From JANXSF01 sp043745195 (GTDB lineage: Bacteria > Acidobacteriota > Terriglobia > Bryobacterales > Bryobacteraceae): a stretch of 19,831 bases of DNA. The stretch covers positions 1 to 19,831 of the forward strand of contig JAYTTF010000165.1 of assembly GCA_043745195.1 (NCBI GenBank), written 5' to 3'. Under the pieces are notes generated by a model. The model saw nothing but the letters and a program-made list of their open reading frames with translations, made no database searches and was not told the origin of the DNA. Made by a program: the position numbers and the translations under genes. Position 1 is the stretch's first letter, and every line of letters starts with the position of its first letter. Shown here in pieces: positions 1 to 7,958 of the stretch.

Positions 1-1
1 C

Positions 2-739
2 AACAGTAAAGGTTGGACAATCAAGGAAGACCACACCACTGCATGGCTCGCCCCGCGCACCCAAATGCCACTCCCCACACCCCAGCCCGCACCAGTACCC
101 GCAACTCTTGCGGTAATGCTAGCCGCCGCTCTCGCGTTGAAAGGCTCACAAGCCGAACAGCTCGCAGAATGGGTCACCTCTGCATGCAATCCCACTCCAC
201 TTCCCCACCCGCCTCTGGTTCTCACCGGCACCGCCCGACATCAAACTGCACTCCTTCTGCGAGACTTACTGGACCCCTCCACCACTCCATTCCAAATAAC
301 TCCATCCAAAGACCACCACTTACAAGTCTTTCTGGAAGTTACTCGACTCAGTAATGCACAACGCCGACTCTCGCAGCCGGCAATCTACACAAATGCCACA
401 GCCATCCAACAAGCGGAATTGCCCCTTACGATAAATGTGATGGAATGCCGCCGACCGGAAATCAGCCATCTGTTGGCCGCCTTGTGCTCCGCGCTTTCCG
501 CGCAACAAGTCGACGATCCAGCGCTGCTTGAAATTAAAGTTCCAGCCAACATCATCGAAGAGCCGCAGTATCTTCAAATGGAAGCCGGTGCCTCGACATC
601 AACTGAAAACGAAAAGGCGCCTGACACCTTATCGGACTTCTCCAGCTTACAGTCAGCATGGGTGGCTGGCCCCAGCGATCATTCACAGCATGAAATCAAG
701 GAGTCGCCCGCCAATGGTTCTACTTTTTTGATGTATTGA
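2..739 (+). CDS. Hypothetical protein, 5' end outside the window
   Basis: The frame is open from base 2 to the TGA at 737-739, so this is probably the last ~245 residues of a longer protein. An internal ATG at 65 would give 224 residues but has no convincing ribosome binding site. After a proline-rich stretch, a hydrophobic segment resembling a P-loop strand (LVLTGTARHQ, about residue 50 from the ATG) lacks the GKS/GKT lysine of a true Walker A. Further on, an Arg/Leu-rich helix, 'IYTN' and 'RRPEISHLLAALC' recall in spacing the C-terminal part of phage or primase-type ATPases (LYTDD...RP), but this is only a weak impression. The C-terminal ~60 residues are Ser/Glu-rich and look disordered. 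I do not recognise the family; a degenerate ATPase tail is one possibility. Confidence 0.55.
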   Translation, partial: NSKGWTIKEDHTTAWLAPRTQMPLPTPQPAPVPATLAVMLAAALALKGSQAEQLAEWVTSACNPTPLPHPPLVLTGTARHQTALLLRDLLDPSTTPFQITPSKDHHLQVFLEVTRLSNAQRRLSQPAIYTNATAIQQAELPLTINVMECRRPEISHLLAALCSALSAQQVDDPALLEIKVPANIIEEPQYLQMEAGASTSTENEKAPDTLSDFSSLQSAWVAGPSDHSQHEIKESPANGSTFLMY

Positions 740-994
740 CCGGGCTAACCCTGGACTAATACCATTGTCGGATTCGCAAGATCCCTAACTTACAATTTAA
801 GTATGTTTCACTTTCTCTGTACATTCAAAGGGTTGCACCGGTTAAATGATAATGTTCGTCTCCAGAAGTAGCATTGTTGCACTCAACTGTATACTTTTTG
901 GATACTAAAGAGTTGCCAAACAGATCACCTGTGGGCACTCGATGCGAGTTACTAGTCCCGGACTAATCTTTTTGTTTCCCTTAAAGAAAAAGTC

Positions 995-3502
995 ATGGTA
1001 CTATCGCCCCGTATGTTACTACCAGTAGGATCTTTTTGTTTTCGGGCGCTCCTTTCAACTTCATTGCTGTTACTACCGCTTTATGGACAGCTTCCTGCAG
1101 CTGAACAACTAAGGAGTGGTCACCTTAGACCCAAACTGACGGGAATCGCTGCGCCCTTACCAGCCCAAGGCCAGGCTCCACGCATCACATATCATGGTGG
1201 GCCAATCATGTTGGGTACCACGCACATCTATTACATCTGGTATGGTAATTGGGCGACAGACACAACAGGCGTCAGTATTCTCCAGGATTTCGCCACTTCA
1301 ATTGGCGAATCACCCTACTATACAATCAACACCGGCTACTATAATTCATCCGAAAAGTTTGTCAGCAAATCAGTCACGTTTGCCGGTTCCACCACTGACA
1401 ATTACTCCCAAGGTTCAGCCGCGGTCATCGGCCAAGTAAGAGCGATAAATATTGTGGCTCTGGCCATCACCAGCGGCAGATTACCAAGTGACCCCAACGG
1501 CGTCTATTTTGTCCTTACTTCTCCAGACGTTGTGGAATCATCCGGCTTTTGCGGCTATCATGACCACACTATTATTGGCACCACAGACATCAAATACGCT
1601 GTAGTCGGCAACAAGCTCACGCAAGGCTTGGACAATTGTGCTTTTCAATCTTCCACCAGCCCCAATGGCCACCCAGCTGCCGACGCCATGGTAAACGTGG
1701 TTGCCCACGAACTGGTTGAGGCGGTTACGGACCCCACAATTGAGGCGTGGTTTGACAGCTACGGCGATGAAAATGCCGATAAGTGTGCCTGGACATTCGG
1801 GCACACTTACTCTTTAGGTAATGGCTCCAAAGCGAACGTCCGTCTTGGTGCGCGCGACTACATGATCCAGCAAAACTGGGTAAATGTTGGCGATGGCTAT
1901 TGCGCCATGAGTCTTACCTCCCCTGTTCTGTCATCCGTCAGCCCAAACACAACAACGCTTGGTTCCTCAATACAAGTTTTGATTTCCGGCTTCAACCTAT
2001 TTGGAGCCTCCATCAATCCCATGCCAGGAGTGGCTATCACTAACGTTGTGACTTCGAGCCAATTGATCACAGCTACGTTCACCGTCGCAGGGGTGGCCTC
2101 ACTTGGTGGCAGAAATTTCACTGTAACAACGGTAGCCGGCATAAGTAACGACCTTATATTTAACGTGGTTCCGTTAGCACCCGTACTGACAGGAATCAGT
2201 CCTCCTAGTTCATTGCGCGGAGTAACTATTCCAGTAACTATCACAGGCAGTAATCTCAGTGGAGCCACCATCAACGTTGGAACTGGTATACGACTGAGCG
2301 CAGTAGTAAGTGCCACTAATCAGATCACTGCTTTGTTCGATATTGCCGCCGACGCACCCTCTGCGCCTATGCTGATAACGGTGAACACATTAGCCGGGAT
2401 CAGTAACCCCGTAACTTTCACCATCAACCCAGCGATTGGACCGCCCACTCTGTTCTCGGTGAATCCATCCAGTGGACCACTAGGAACCTCCTTTGGCGTG
2501 ACCATTACTGGCACCAATTTTGCCGACCCAACGGTTATTCGAATGCAGGATGGCGGTAGTATGTCAGCTTCTGGGGTTACGGTAGTTAGCAGTAACCTGA
2601 TCAATGCCACTTTCACCATTTCCAATTTTGCCAGCCGAAGAAACTCTTTTGCAGTACAGACCGCATTGGGACTAAGTAATAGTCTAAACTTTGACGTGTT
2701 ACCAGGAATTCCCAATCCTCCTCCAATACTTACTGCCATTACTCCGCAAACAATCGGTCAAGGACAAAGCGTACCTGTTACCATCCTTGGACAGAATCTC
2801 TCCGGAGCGTCCATCAATCCAATAACAGGTGTGCTGATTAGTAACGTGGTCACCTCCTCCAACCAAATAACGGCAATCTTCAACGCTTCTTCGCTTGGCT
2901 TAAAGAGCGTCTTGGTATCGAATCTGAACGGGATCAGCAACACAGTCACATTTCAGGTAACGGGAACCGGTCCAACCCTTAGTTCAATAAGCCCGTCCAG
3001 CGGTTCACCGGGAACAAGTGTTCCTGTTACAATTTTTGGGAGTAACTTGACGGGCGCTTCGGTCAATTCTATTGCAGGGGTCACGGTTAGTACCGTTATT
3101 ACTAGGGCAAATCAACTTACCGCAACCCTGAACATTTCTTCAGACGCTACGATTGGATCCCGGTTGGTTAGCGTTACCGCTGGCGGCATTATCAGCAACC
3201 CGGTGTCGTTTACAGTAACCGGTGCGGGCCCCTCAATATCTTCAATAAATCCCAGCAGCGGCAGACAGGGAACGTCTCTTACGGTTTTCGTCAATGGAAG
3301 CAATTTGATCGGTGCTTCTTTCAATTCCATTCCGGGCATCACAATCAGTAATGTAGTTTCCAGTCCAACGGCGCTCACGGCAATCTTCGATATTTCCGTA
3401 GGTGCAACCGTTGGTCCCGTAAATCTTTCAGTTACCACGCCTGGGGTAGGGACAAGTAACTATGTACCATTTACAATTGACGCGATAAGAGACCGCCGCT
3501 AA
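995..3502 (+). CDS. Secreted EXORDIUM/PHI-1-like protein with six IPT/TIG repeats
   Basis: An 835-residue exported protein. Residues 1-37 form a signal peptide with a Leu-rich core and cleavage probably after LPAA. Residues ~65-308 match the plant EXORDIUM / phosphate-induced protein 1 family: 'ITYHGGPIM' opening, 'IYYIWYGNW', 'GFCGYHDH', paired cysteines, 'AHELVEAVTDP' with H238-E-L-V-E242, and a closing 'GDGYCAMS'. The HExxE-like motif resembles a metal site, but enzymatic activity is not established for the family. Six IPT/TIG immunoglobulin-like repeats follow, starting near residues 310, 396, 484, 577, 660 and 746, each opening with a 'P-x-[LI]-x-x-[IV]-x-P' strand and carrying a 'TGxNL' turn. 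There is no transmembrane anchor or PEP-CTERM, so it is probably secreted or loosely wall-bound. The ATG at 995 has no clear Shine-Dalgarno; ATG 1013 is an alternative that would shorten the signal's n-region. The role is probably carbohydrate or cell-surface binding (inference). Confidence 0.85.
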   Translation: MVLSPRMLLPVGSFCFRALLSTSLLLLPLYGQLPAAEQLRSGHLRPKLTGIAAPLPAQGQAPRITYHGGPIMLGTTHIYYIWYGNWATDTTGVSILQDFATSIGESPYYTINTGYYNSSEKFVSKSVTFAGSTTDNYSQGSAAVIGQVRAINIVALAITSGRLPSDPNGVYFVLTSPDVVESSGFCGYHDHTIIGTTDIKYAVVGNKLTQGLDNCAFQSSTSPNGHPAADAMVNVVAHELVEAVTDPTIEAWFDSYGDENADKCAWTFGHTYSLGNGSKANVRLGARDYMIQQNWVNVGDGYCAMSLTSPVLSSVSPNTTTLGSSIQVLISGFNLFGASINPMPGVAITNVVTSSQLITATFTVAGVASLGGRNFTVTTVAGISNDLIFNVVPLAPVLTGISPPSSLRGVTIPVTITGSNLSGATINVGTGIRLSAVVSATNQITALFDIAADAPSAPMLITVNTLAGISNPVTFTINPAIGPPTLFSVNPSSGPLGTSFGVTITGTNFADPTVIRMQDGGSMSASGVTVVSSNLINATFTISNFASRRNSFAVQTALGLSNSLNFDVLPGIPNPPPILTAITPQTIGQGQSVPVTILGQNLSGASINPITGVLISNVVTSSNQITAIFNASSLGLKSVLVSNLNGISNTVTFQVTGTGPTLSSISPSSGSPGTSVPVTIFGSNLTGASVNSIAGVTVSTVITRANQLTATLNISSDATIGSRLVSVTAGGIISNPVSFTVTGAGPSISSINPSSGRQGTSLTVFVNGSNLIGASFNSIPGITISNVVSSPTALTAIFDISVGATVGPVNLSVTTPGVGTSNYVPFTIDAIRDRR

Positions 3503-3520
3503 ACACCCTCAGGCTTCGCC

Positions 3521-4897
3521 GTGTATCATGGCAGAATGTGGAATTTCCTGTTTTGCTTTTTTGGTTACATATTCGGCATCCAGTCAGGTATAGCGCAAGT
3601 CGCCGTCCGCAATGTTACTGTCATCGACCCCCGTTCTGGAACAGTTACGGCCCAATCAACGGTTTTGATCACCAAAGGTACAATTCAGAAGATTGGTCCT
3701 GCGAAGTCGACAATCATCCCAAAGAATTACGAACGGATTGATGGCACTGGGCGATACCTGATTCCAGGGCTTTGGGATTGCCATGTGCATCTGACTAAAG
3801 CAGGAGTGAATAGCTTTCCACTCTTTCTGGCCAACGGTGTTACCTCAGTACGCGACATGGGTAGCGATCCCGAAGAAGTCATGGCATGGAGACGCCAGAT
3901 TGAATCTGGCATCTTACTTGGCCCACGAATCAAACTAAGTGGGCGCATTCTAGAATCGAAAGCGAACTTTGATCGTATGAAACGCGAAGGTGGTGTGGAG
4001 CCTGTTGATCGCATTCGTCTCCCTATCGCCAATCCGGTGGATGCCCGCTTGGCGATTGATCAATTGAAGCGCCTGAGGGTAGATCACGTAAAGGTGCGCA
4101 CTGTGCCCGATGCGGAGACATTCAATGCAATGGCCACAGCAGCAAAGGCTGCCGGATTGAAGTTGACCGGTCATGCGCTTTTCGAACCGCGCGAATTGGT
4201 GGGTAAGTTACAAAGCGTTGAACATCTAATTTCCTACCCACCTCTCGACCAGATGAACGAAGTTGCGCGACGGCAATTGTTCCACGCAATGCGTGAGGAA
4301 GGCACATGGATGTCCACCACGTTGACTAACATTGAGAGTTCTGTTCTGGTCGGTTATCAACAAGCAAAGGCTTTGTTAATGGATGAACATGGACGCCTGG
4401 ATCCCAGACGGCGTTACATTGGAGGGTATCTTTTGTCAGACTGGCGAGAACAGGTAGAAGAGAAGAACGATCCGGAGCAATCGAAAATGGAAGGCGTTTT
4501 ACGCAACCAACTCTCCAGCTTTTATCGGGATTTCCGGCAGATGAGGGAGGAAGGAGTAAAGTTTTTGGCGGGCACTGACGTTGCGGTTGCCTTTATCTAC
4601 CCGGGTTTCAGCATGCATGATGAACTGGAAATTTACACTAGTAAGTTAGGGTTCTCACCAATGGAGACTCTTCGGATCGCAACTTACAACCCTGCACATT
4701 TCTATGAAATTGAGGCAAAGCAAGGTTCAATTGCAGTTGGGCAGGCTGCAGATCTGGTGTTACTGGATCGCAACCCACTTGATGATATCCGCAATACGAA
4801 AACGATTCGTGCTGTAATCTCTCGTGGTAAGTTACTCAGTCGTTCACGATTGAACAAATTGCTGAAGGAGACCGCCACCAAGGTAGGAAAGTTGTAA
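3521..4897 (+). CDS. Exported amidohydrolase, imidazolonepropionase/prolidase-like
   Basis: A metal-dependent hydrolase of the amidohydrolase superfamily. The leader (MWNFLFCFFGYIFGIQSGIAQ) indicates export to the periplasm. The first ~55 residues after it form the small beta-sandwich, ending in 'LIPGLWDCHVHL', which holds the HxH pair (H88, H90 counted from the GTG). Other metal and active-site candidates are K191 in 'DHVKV' (the position of the carboxylated lysine in prolidase-like members), H218 in 'GHAL', H235 in 'VEH' and D353 in 'GTD'. The C-terminus has the usual 'GSIAVGQAADLVLLD' strand. At 458 residues the length is typical. The open frame begins with GTG at 3521, but ATG 3536 fits the signal peptide better; neither has a strong ribosome binding site. 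It lies 18 bp after the EXO/TIG gene and 12 bp before the S9 peptidase. The pairing suggests peptide or cyclic amide breakdown (inference); the substrate is unknown. Confidence 0.9.
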   Translation: MYHGRMWNFLFCFFGYIFGIQSGIAQVAVRNVTVIDPRSGTVTAQSTVLITKGTIQKIGPAKSTIIPKNYERIDGTGRYLIPGLWDCHVHLTKAGVNSFPLFLANGVTSVRDMGSDPEEVMAWRRQIESGILLGPRIKLSGRILESKANFDRMKREGGVEPVDRIRLPIANPVDARLAIDQLKRLRVDHVKVRTVPDAETFNAMATAAKAAGLKLTGHALFEPRELVGKLQSVEHLISYPPLDQMNEVARRQLFHAMREEGTWMSTTLTNIESSVLVGYQQAKALLMDEHGRLDPRRRYIGGYLLSDWREQVEEKNDPEQSKMEGVLRNQLSSFYRDFRQMREEGVKFLAGTDVAVAFIYPGFSMHDELEIYTSKLGFSPMETLRIATYNPAHFYEIEAKQGSIAVGQAADLVLLDRNPLDDIRNTKTIRAVISRGKLLSRSRLNKLLKETATKVGKL

Positions 4898-4909
4898 CCT
4901 ATAGTAATC

Positions 4910-7255
4910 ATGAATCCTCCCCGATCGTTGATTGCTATTACTCTTGTCCTGTTGCTGCTAACCCCTCAATCGGCCATGTTTGGCCAGGCTGCTCCTTCCA
5001 AAGCACCTAAGCTGCAACTTAGCATCGACACTATCATGCGAGGGCCTGGCTTAGTGGGCTATGAGCCGCAATCCGTTCGCTGGTCGCTCGATGGATCTAA
5101 ACTGTATTTTCAATGGAAACGTCACACCGATGCTATTGATGCTCCTCTTGACACTTACCAGGTGAGTCGGGATGGAAGTGGTTTGAAAAAGCTGAGTGAC
5201 GCGGAAGCCAAACAATCGCCGCCTTTAACTGGCAACTCCACCAAAGACAAGAAGTGGACTGTATTTGCTGATGGTGGTGACCTATTCCTTTACGATCACG
5301 TAAAAGGGCAACGTCAGCAATTGACGAAAACCAGCGACGTGGAAGCACAACCACGGTTCTTAAAAGACCAGAAACGAATCAGCTTCGTCCGGAACAGTAA
5401 TTTGCTGGTGATGTCATTGGATGCTCCATTGGTTATTCAGATGACGGATATCCGGACTGGTGGTGGAATAGCGCAAGCAACTACTGGTGAGGAAAGGAAA
5501 GGAACAGATAGCCAGGAGTTTCTAAAGAAACAAGAACGCGACTTTCTGAACGTTGTCGGTGAAAGGGCAAAACGGCGCGAGGAAGCAGAGGCAAAGAAGA
5601 AGACAGAGAATCCGCGAAAACCATTCACCCTTACCGCACGGCAAACTGTAAGTGGACTTGAACTTTCTCCAGACGAAAAGTGGGTGATCGCCACTGTAAG
5701 TGAAACCGACGATGGAGCAAAAACTGCGGCCATACCTAATTTTGTCACCCAATCTACCTACACCGAACAAATCCCTTCGCGTGGGAATGTTGGGGATACG
5801 CAAAGTAAAACTCGCATCGCAATTATAGGTGCTACTTCCGGCGAAATGAATTGGGTGGAACATGGTGGGCAAACTGTTGAACGGGCTGTTCAACTTTCAG
5901 TACCAATCTGGAACGAGGACGGTTCTAAGGCACTACTACAAGCGCGCTCTGCTGATAACAAGGACCGATGGATTCTCGAGCTTGATCCAGACACCGGAAA
6001 GACAAAGGTAATCACTACTATGCGCGACGATGCCTGGATTGGTGGGCCCGGAATGTTCACTTTGGGTTGGACTAAGAATGGGCAGGATATTTACTTCCAG
6101 TCGGAAAGGGATGGGTATTCGCATCTATATAGGGTTTCCGCCGACGGCGGCGAACCAAAGCAATTGACCTCCGGAGCATTTGAAGTGACAGGAGTTCAGT
6201 TATCGGAAGACAAGTCGAAATTCTACTTAACCACAAATGAAGTTTCAGCTCACGAGTTTCATTTTTATTCCATGTCAACCGAAGGTGGTGCGCGAACCAG
6301 GATGACCCAAACAGCGGGTAGACACGCGGTAACCCTTTCGCCTGATGAAAAGTGGATGGCTGATATCTATTCCTATGTGAACAAGCCGCCGGAGTTGTTT
6401 GTCACAAGCACCAACACAGGAGCATCTCCGTTGAAGTTGACCAACTCACCAGCACCTGAGTTTTGGAGCTATCCATGGTTGGATGCACCAATCGTTCCGG
6501 TTCCAGCGCGAGACGGAGCAATGGTTCCCGGGAAGTTTTTCAAGCCATCGAACTTCAAGAAAGATGGACCCGCAGTAATTTTCGTACATGGTTCAGGTTA
6601 TGCACAGAATGTGCACCGCGGCTGGTCTGCAAATTACTATCGCGAATATATGTTCCATCACTATTTGGTGGAGCGAGGCTATGCTGTTCTGGATTTGGAT
6701 TATCGAGCATCATCAGGTTACGGTCGTGATTGGCGAACTGCTATTTACCGCTTCATGGGGGGCAAGGATCTTGACGATCAACTGGATGGTGCCAAATGGT
6801 TGATTGCCAATCAGGGAGTGGACGCTAAGAGGATCGGCATATACGGTGGCAGCTATGGTGGCTTCATAACGTTAATGGCAATGTTCACCCAGCCAGGCGT
6901 TTTTGCGGCCGGTGCCGCATTGCGTCCAGTAACTGACTGGGCGCATTACAACCACGGTTATACTTCTAACATACTGAATTTGCCTCAGAAAGATGCTGAA
7001 GCCTATCGCAAGTCCTCACCTATTTACCACGCAGCGGGACTTGAAGGCGCTTTGTTGATTTGCCATGGGATGGTTGATGTAAACGTGCATTTTCAGGATA
7101 CTGTGCGGCTTGTACAGAAACTGATCGAACTGCGCAAGGAAAACTGGGAGGCGGCAATGTACCCAGTTGAGGATCACGGGTTTGTACAGCCCAGCAGCTG
7201 GACCGATGAATACAAAAGAATTTTCAACTTGTTCGAAAAGAACTTGAAAAAATGA
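4910..7255 (+). CDS. Secreted S9-family (DPP-IV-like) serine peptidase
   Basis: A 781-residue prolyl oligopeptidase-family enzyme with a classical signal peptide (residues 1-26, cleavage near AMFGQA). Residues ~35-540 form the beta-propeller, with repeated 'S.D.k.' blade motifs such as 'LSPDEKWVIATV' and 'YFQSERDGYSHLYRVSADGG'. Residues ~545-781 are the alpha/beta-hydrolase domain. The catalytic triad is visible: S648 in GGSYGG, D723 in 'GMVDVNVHFQDT' (the counterpart of the DPP-IV Asp in HGTADDNVHF) and H756 in 'VEDHGF'. 'VDVNVHF' retains the Asn two residues after the Asp, as in DPP-IV. A Lys/Glu-rich, probably helical insertion at residues ~194-238 interrupts the propeller. The gene starts 12 bp after the amidohydrolase and is likely co-transcribed. 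Expected activity is release of dipeptides from exported or environmental peptides; the exact specificity (dipeptidyl versus acylaminoacyl) cannot be read from sequence alone. Confidence 0.93.
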   Translation: MNPPRSLIAITLVLLLLTPQSAMFGQAAPSKAPKLQLSIDTIMRGPGLVGYEPQSVRWSLDGSKLYFQWKRHTDAIDAPLDTYQVSRDGSGLKKLSDAEAKQSPPLTGNSTKDKKWTVFADGGDLFLYDHVKGQRQQLTKTSDVEAQPRFLKDQKRISFVRNSNLLVMSLDAPLVIQMTDIRTGGGIAQATTGEERKGTDSQEFLKKQERDFLNVVGERAKRREEAEAKKKTENPRKPFTLTARQTVSGLELSPDEKWVIATVSETDDGAKTAAIPNFVTQSTYTEQIPSRGNVGDTQSKTRIAIIGATSGEMNWVEHGGQTVERAVQLSVPIWNEDGSKALLQARSADNKDRWILELDPDTGKTKVITTMRDDAWIGGPGMFTLGWTKNGQDIYFQSERDGYSHLYRVSADGGEPKQLTSGAFEVTGVQLSEDKSKFYLTTNEVSAHEFHFYSMSTEGGARTRMTQTAGRHAVTLSPDEKWMADIYSYVNKPPELFVTSTNTGASPLKLTNSPAPEFWSYPWLDAPIVPVPARDGAMVPGKFFKPSNFKKDGPAVIFVHGSGYAQNVHRGWSANYYREYMFHHYLVERGYAVLDLDYRASSGYGRDWRTAIYRFMGGKDLDDQLDGAKWLIANQGVDAKRIGIYGGSYGGFITLMAMFTQPGVFAAGAALRPVTDWAHYNHGYTSNILNLPQKDAEAYRKSSPIYHAAGLEGALLICHGMVDVNVHFQDTVRLVQKLIELRKENWEAAMYPVEDHGFVQPSSWTDEYKRIFNLFEKNLKK

Positions 7256-7290
7256 ACAAAATGGTGGACACTCTAATCAAAGTATTCCGT

Positions 7291-7341
7291 CTCCCCCCGT
7301 TTGTGTTCTCCCCCGTGTGTCTCCCCTAAAGTAGCTCCCCC
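7291..7341. repeat. Four CTCCCC tracts spaced 13-17 nt
   Basis: CTCCCC-type tracts start at 7291, 7308, 7321 and 7335, and a fifth lies at 7468. On the + strand each is complementary to a GGGGAG/GGAG ribosome binding core. On the - strand they are G-runs of 4-6 with intervening stretches of roughly 8-11 nt, which is long for a stable G-quadruplex. The function is unknown. Confidence 0.6.
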
Positions 7342-7487
7342 AATGTTTTGATAATGCACGCCGCTGTTGGTAGCAAATTGTTGCCGTATCGGCTCTTGTA
7401 TTTGTTTAAGGAGTGGGCAGAAAAAACTTCTAGTCAAACTGCGCCGCGTCTGCTAATATTCGATTGTCTCCCCCAAACATTTTGATA
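7335..7487 (+). repeat. Imperfect direct repeat CTCCCCCAA..TTTTGATAA
   Basis: Copy 1 is 7335-7354 and copy 2 is 7468-7487. They share CTCCCCCAA and TTTTGATAA and differ only in the 2-3 bases between. The period of 133 bp and the shared TTTTGATAA tail set these two copies apart from the simple C-tracts, and they could be paired binding sites or remnants of a duplicated element. Confidence 0.55.
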
Positions 7488-7512
7488 AGGTAATGTTTTT
7501 TGTTGCCTGGTG

Positions 7513-7535
7513 TGCCAAACGTATTCATTGGCACC
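7513..7535. repeat. Perfect 7-bp hairpin GTGCCAA/TTGGCAC
   Basis: The arms 7513-7519 and 7529-7535 are perfectly complementary around a 9-nt loop. No T-run follows directly, so a Rho-independent terminator for the peptidase operon is possible but not convincing. Confidence 0.4.
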
Positions 7536-7679
7536 TTATTGTTCACACCGCACTTTAGTCTGCAAGGTGTTCGCGAACTTATGTTCACGCGTTTCAGTAT
7601 TTTCTGAACGCTTTGACAAAGAGTCCGGCCCTCACAGGTTTCAGCGGATCCGCGTCCTGAAGCACTTTGATTTTCACTC

Positions 7680-7747
7680 AGTTACTTAGTCCTGCAGTTA
7701 CACTGCATTCCTTGAAGTTCCCTACTAAAAGCGCCCACTAAGTAACT
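7680..7747. repeat. 11-bp inverted repeat enclosing a second hairpin
   Basis: AGTTACTTAGT (7680-7690) and ACTAAGTAACT (7737-7747) are perfect inverted copies. Between them lies TGCAGT-TAC-ACTGCA (7693-7707), a perfect 6-bp hairpin. The nested layout could be a small mobile-repeat relic or a regulatory structure. Confidence 0.5.
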
Positions 7748-7778
7748 CAAAATTCAAACGCAAAAAAACTTGTTTACA

Positions 7779-7793
7779 ATGACTAATAGTCAT
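7779..7793. promoter_or_regulatory. Dyad ATGACT-AAT-AGTCAT, possible operator
   Basis: The dyad has perfect 6-bp half-sites with a 3-bp centre, in an AT-rich stretch (TTGTTTACA just upstream) about 165 bp before the PEP-CTERM start. The form and location suit a homodimeric regulator's operator in or near the promoter. No regulator gene is adjacent to support it. Confidence 0.35.
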
Positions 7794-7820
7794 GTTACTG
7801 TTGCTATCGGTAGTGCAGCC

Positions 7821-7954
7821 TCCTCCCCCTCTTGCACAAACCAGCGCGCAGGAAACGTGTGAAAGCCGCTAAAAGCGGCGCTATGGGATGACGCCGGGAA
7901 ACTGGCATATCCGTGGCACATCGCGTTTCCTCACGCTCTATTCAATTGGGAGGA
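7821..7954 (+). promoter_or_regulatory. Candidate structured leader RNA of the PEP-CTERM gene
   Basis: Seen directly: a long-range stem pairs GGAAACG (7851-7857) with CGTTTCC (7924-7930), extended by TGTG (7858-7861) with CACA (7917-7920) across a 3-nt bulge. It encloses two hairpins. The first is GCCGC-TAAAA-GCGGC (7865-7879). The second is GCCGG-GAAA-CTGGC (7893-7906), lengthened by GGAT/ATCC (7886-7889 with 7909-7912). The ribosome binding site GGGAGGA (7948-7954) has an exact complement, TCCTCCC, at 7821-7827. Competing local hairpins exist: CGCGC/GTGTG (7845-7861) and GCGT/ACGC (7923-7936). The layout (junction, GAAA tetraloop, sequesterable RBS, alternative pairings) suits a translational riboswitch or thermosensor. 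Words such as 'CAAACC' and 'GAAAGCC' recall the GEMM (c-di-GMP-I) riboswitch, but I could not align the fold to it. Confidence 0.45.
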
Positions 7955-7958
7955 ACTC

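Larger units (their letters stand above)
7256..7958. other. 700-bp repeat-rich intergenic region
   Basis: There is no credible coding sequence between the S9 peptidase and the first PEP-CTERM gene. The region carries, in order: four CTCCCC tracts, a second CTCCCCCAA..TTTTGATAA copy, hairpins at 7513-7535 and 7589-7611, a GTTCGCGAAC palindrome at 7569-7578, an 11-bp inverted repeat at 7680-7747 with a hairpin inside it, an ATGACT-AAT-AGTCAT dyad at 7779-7793, and a folded leader adjoining the start codon. Individual elements are listed separately. Confidence 0.8.

Noticed and set aside
13..354. 113-residue + strand frame at the left edge
   Set aside because: It overlaps the longer frame that is open from the window edge, and its composition (Arg/Thr/Ser/Pro/His-rich, no motif) is that of an out-of-frame reading.
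1897..3438. Several - strand frames opposite the IPT/TIG repeats (1897-2316, 2320-2739, 2758-2949, 3112-3438)
   Set aside because: They are antisense shadows of a repetitive Thr/Ser/Val-rich coding sequence; they have no ribosome binding sites or recognisable domains.
7291..7341. G-quadruplex on the - strand as a firm call
   Set aside because: The stretches between the G-runs are roughly 8-11 nt, longer than in stable quadruplexes; kept only as a possibility within a finding.
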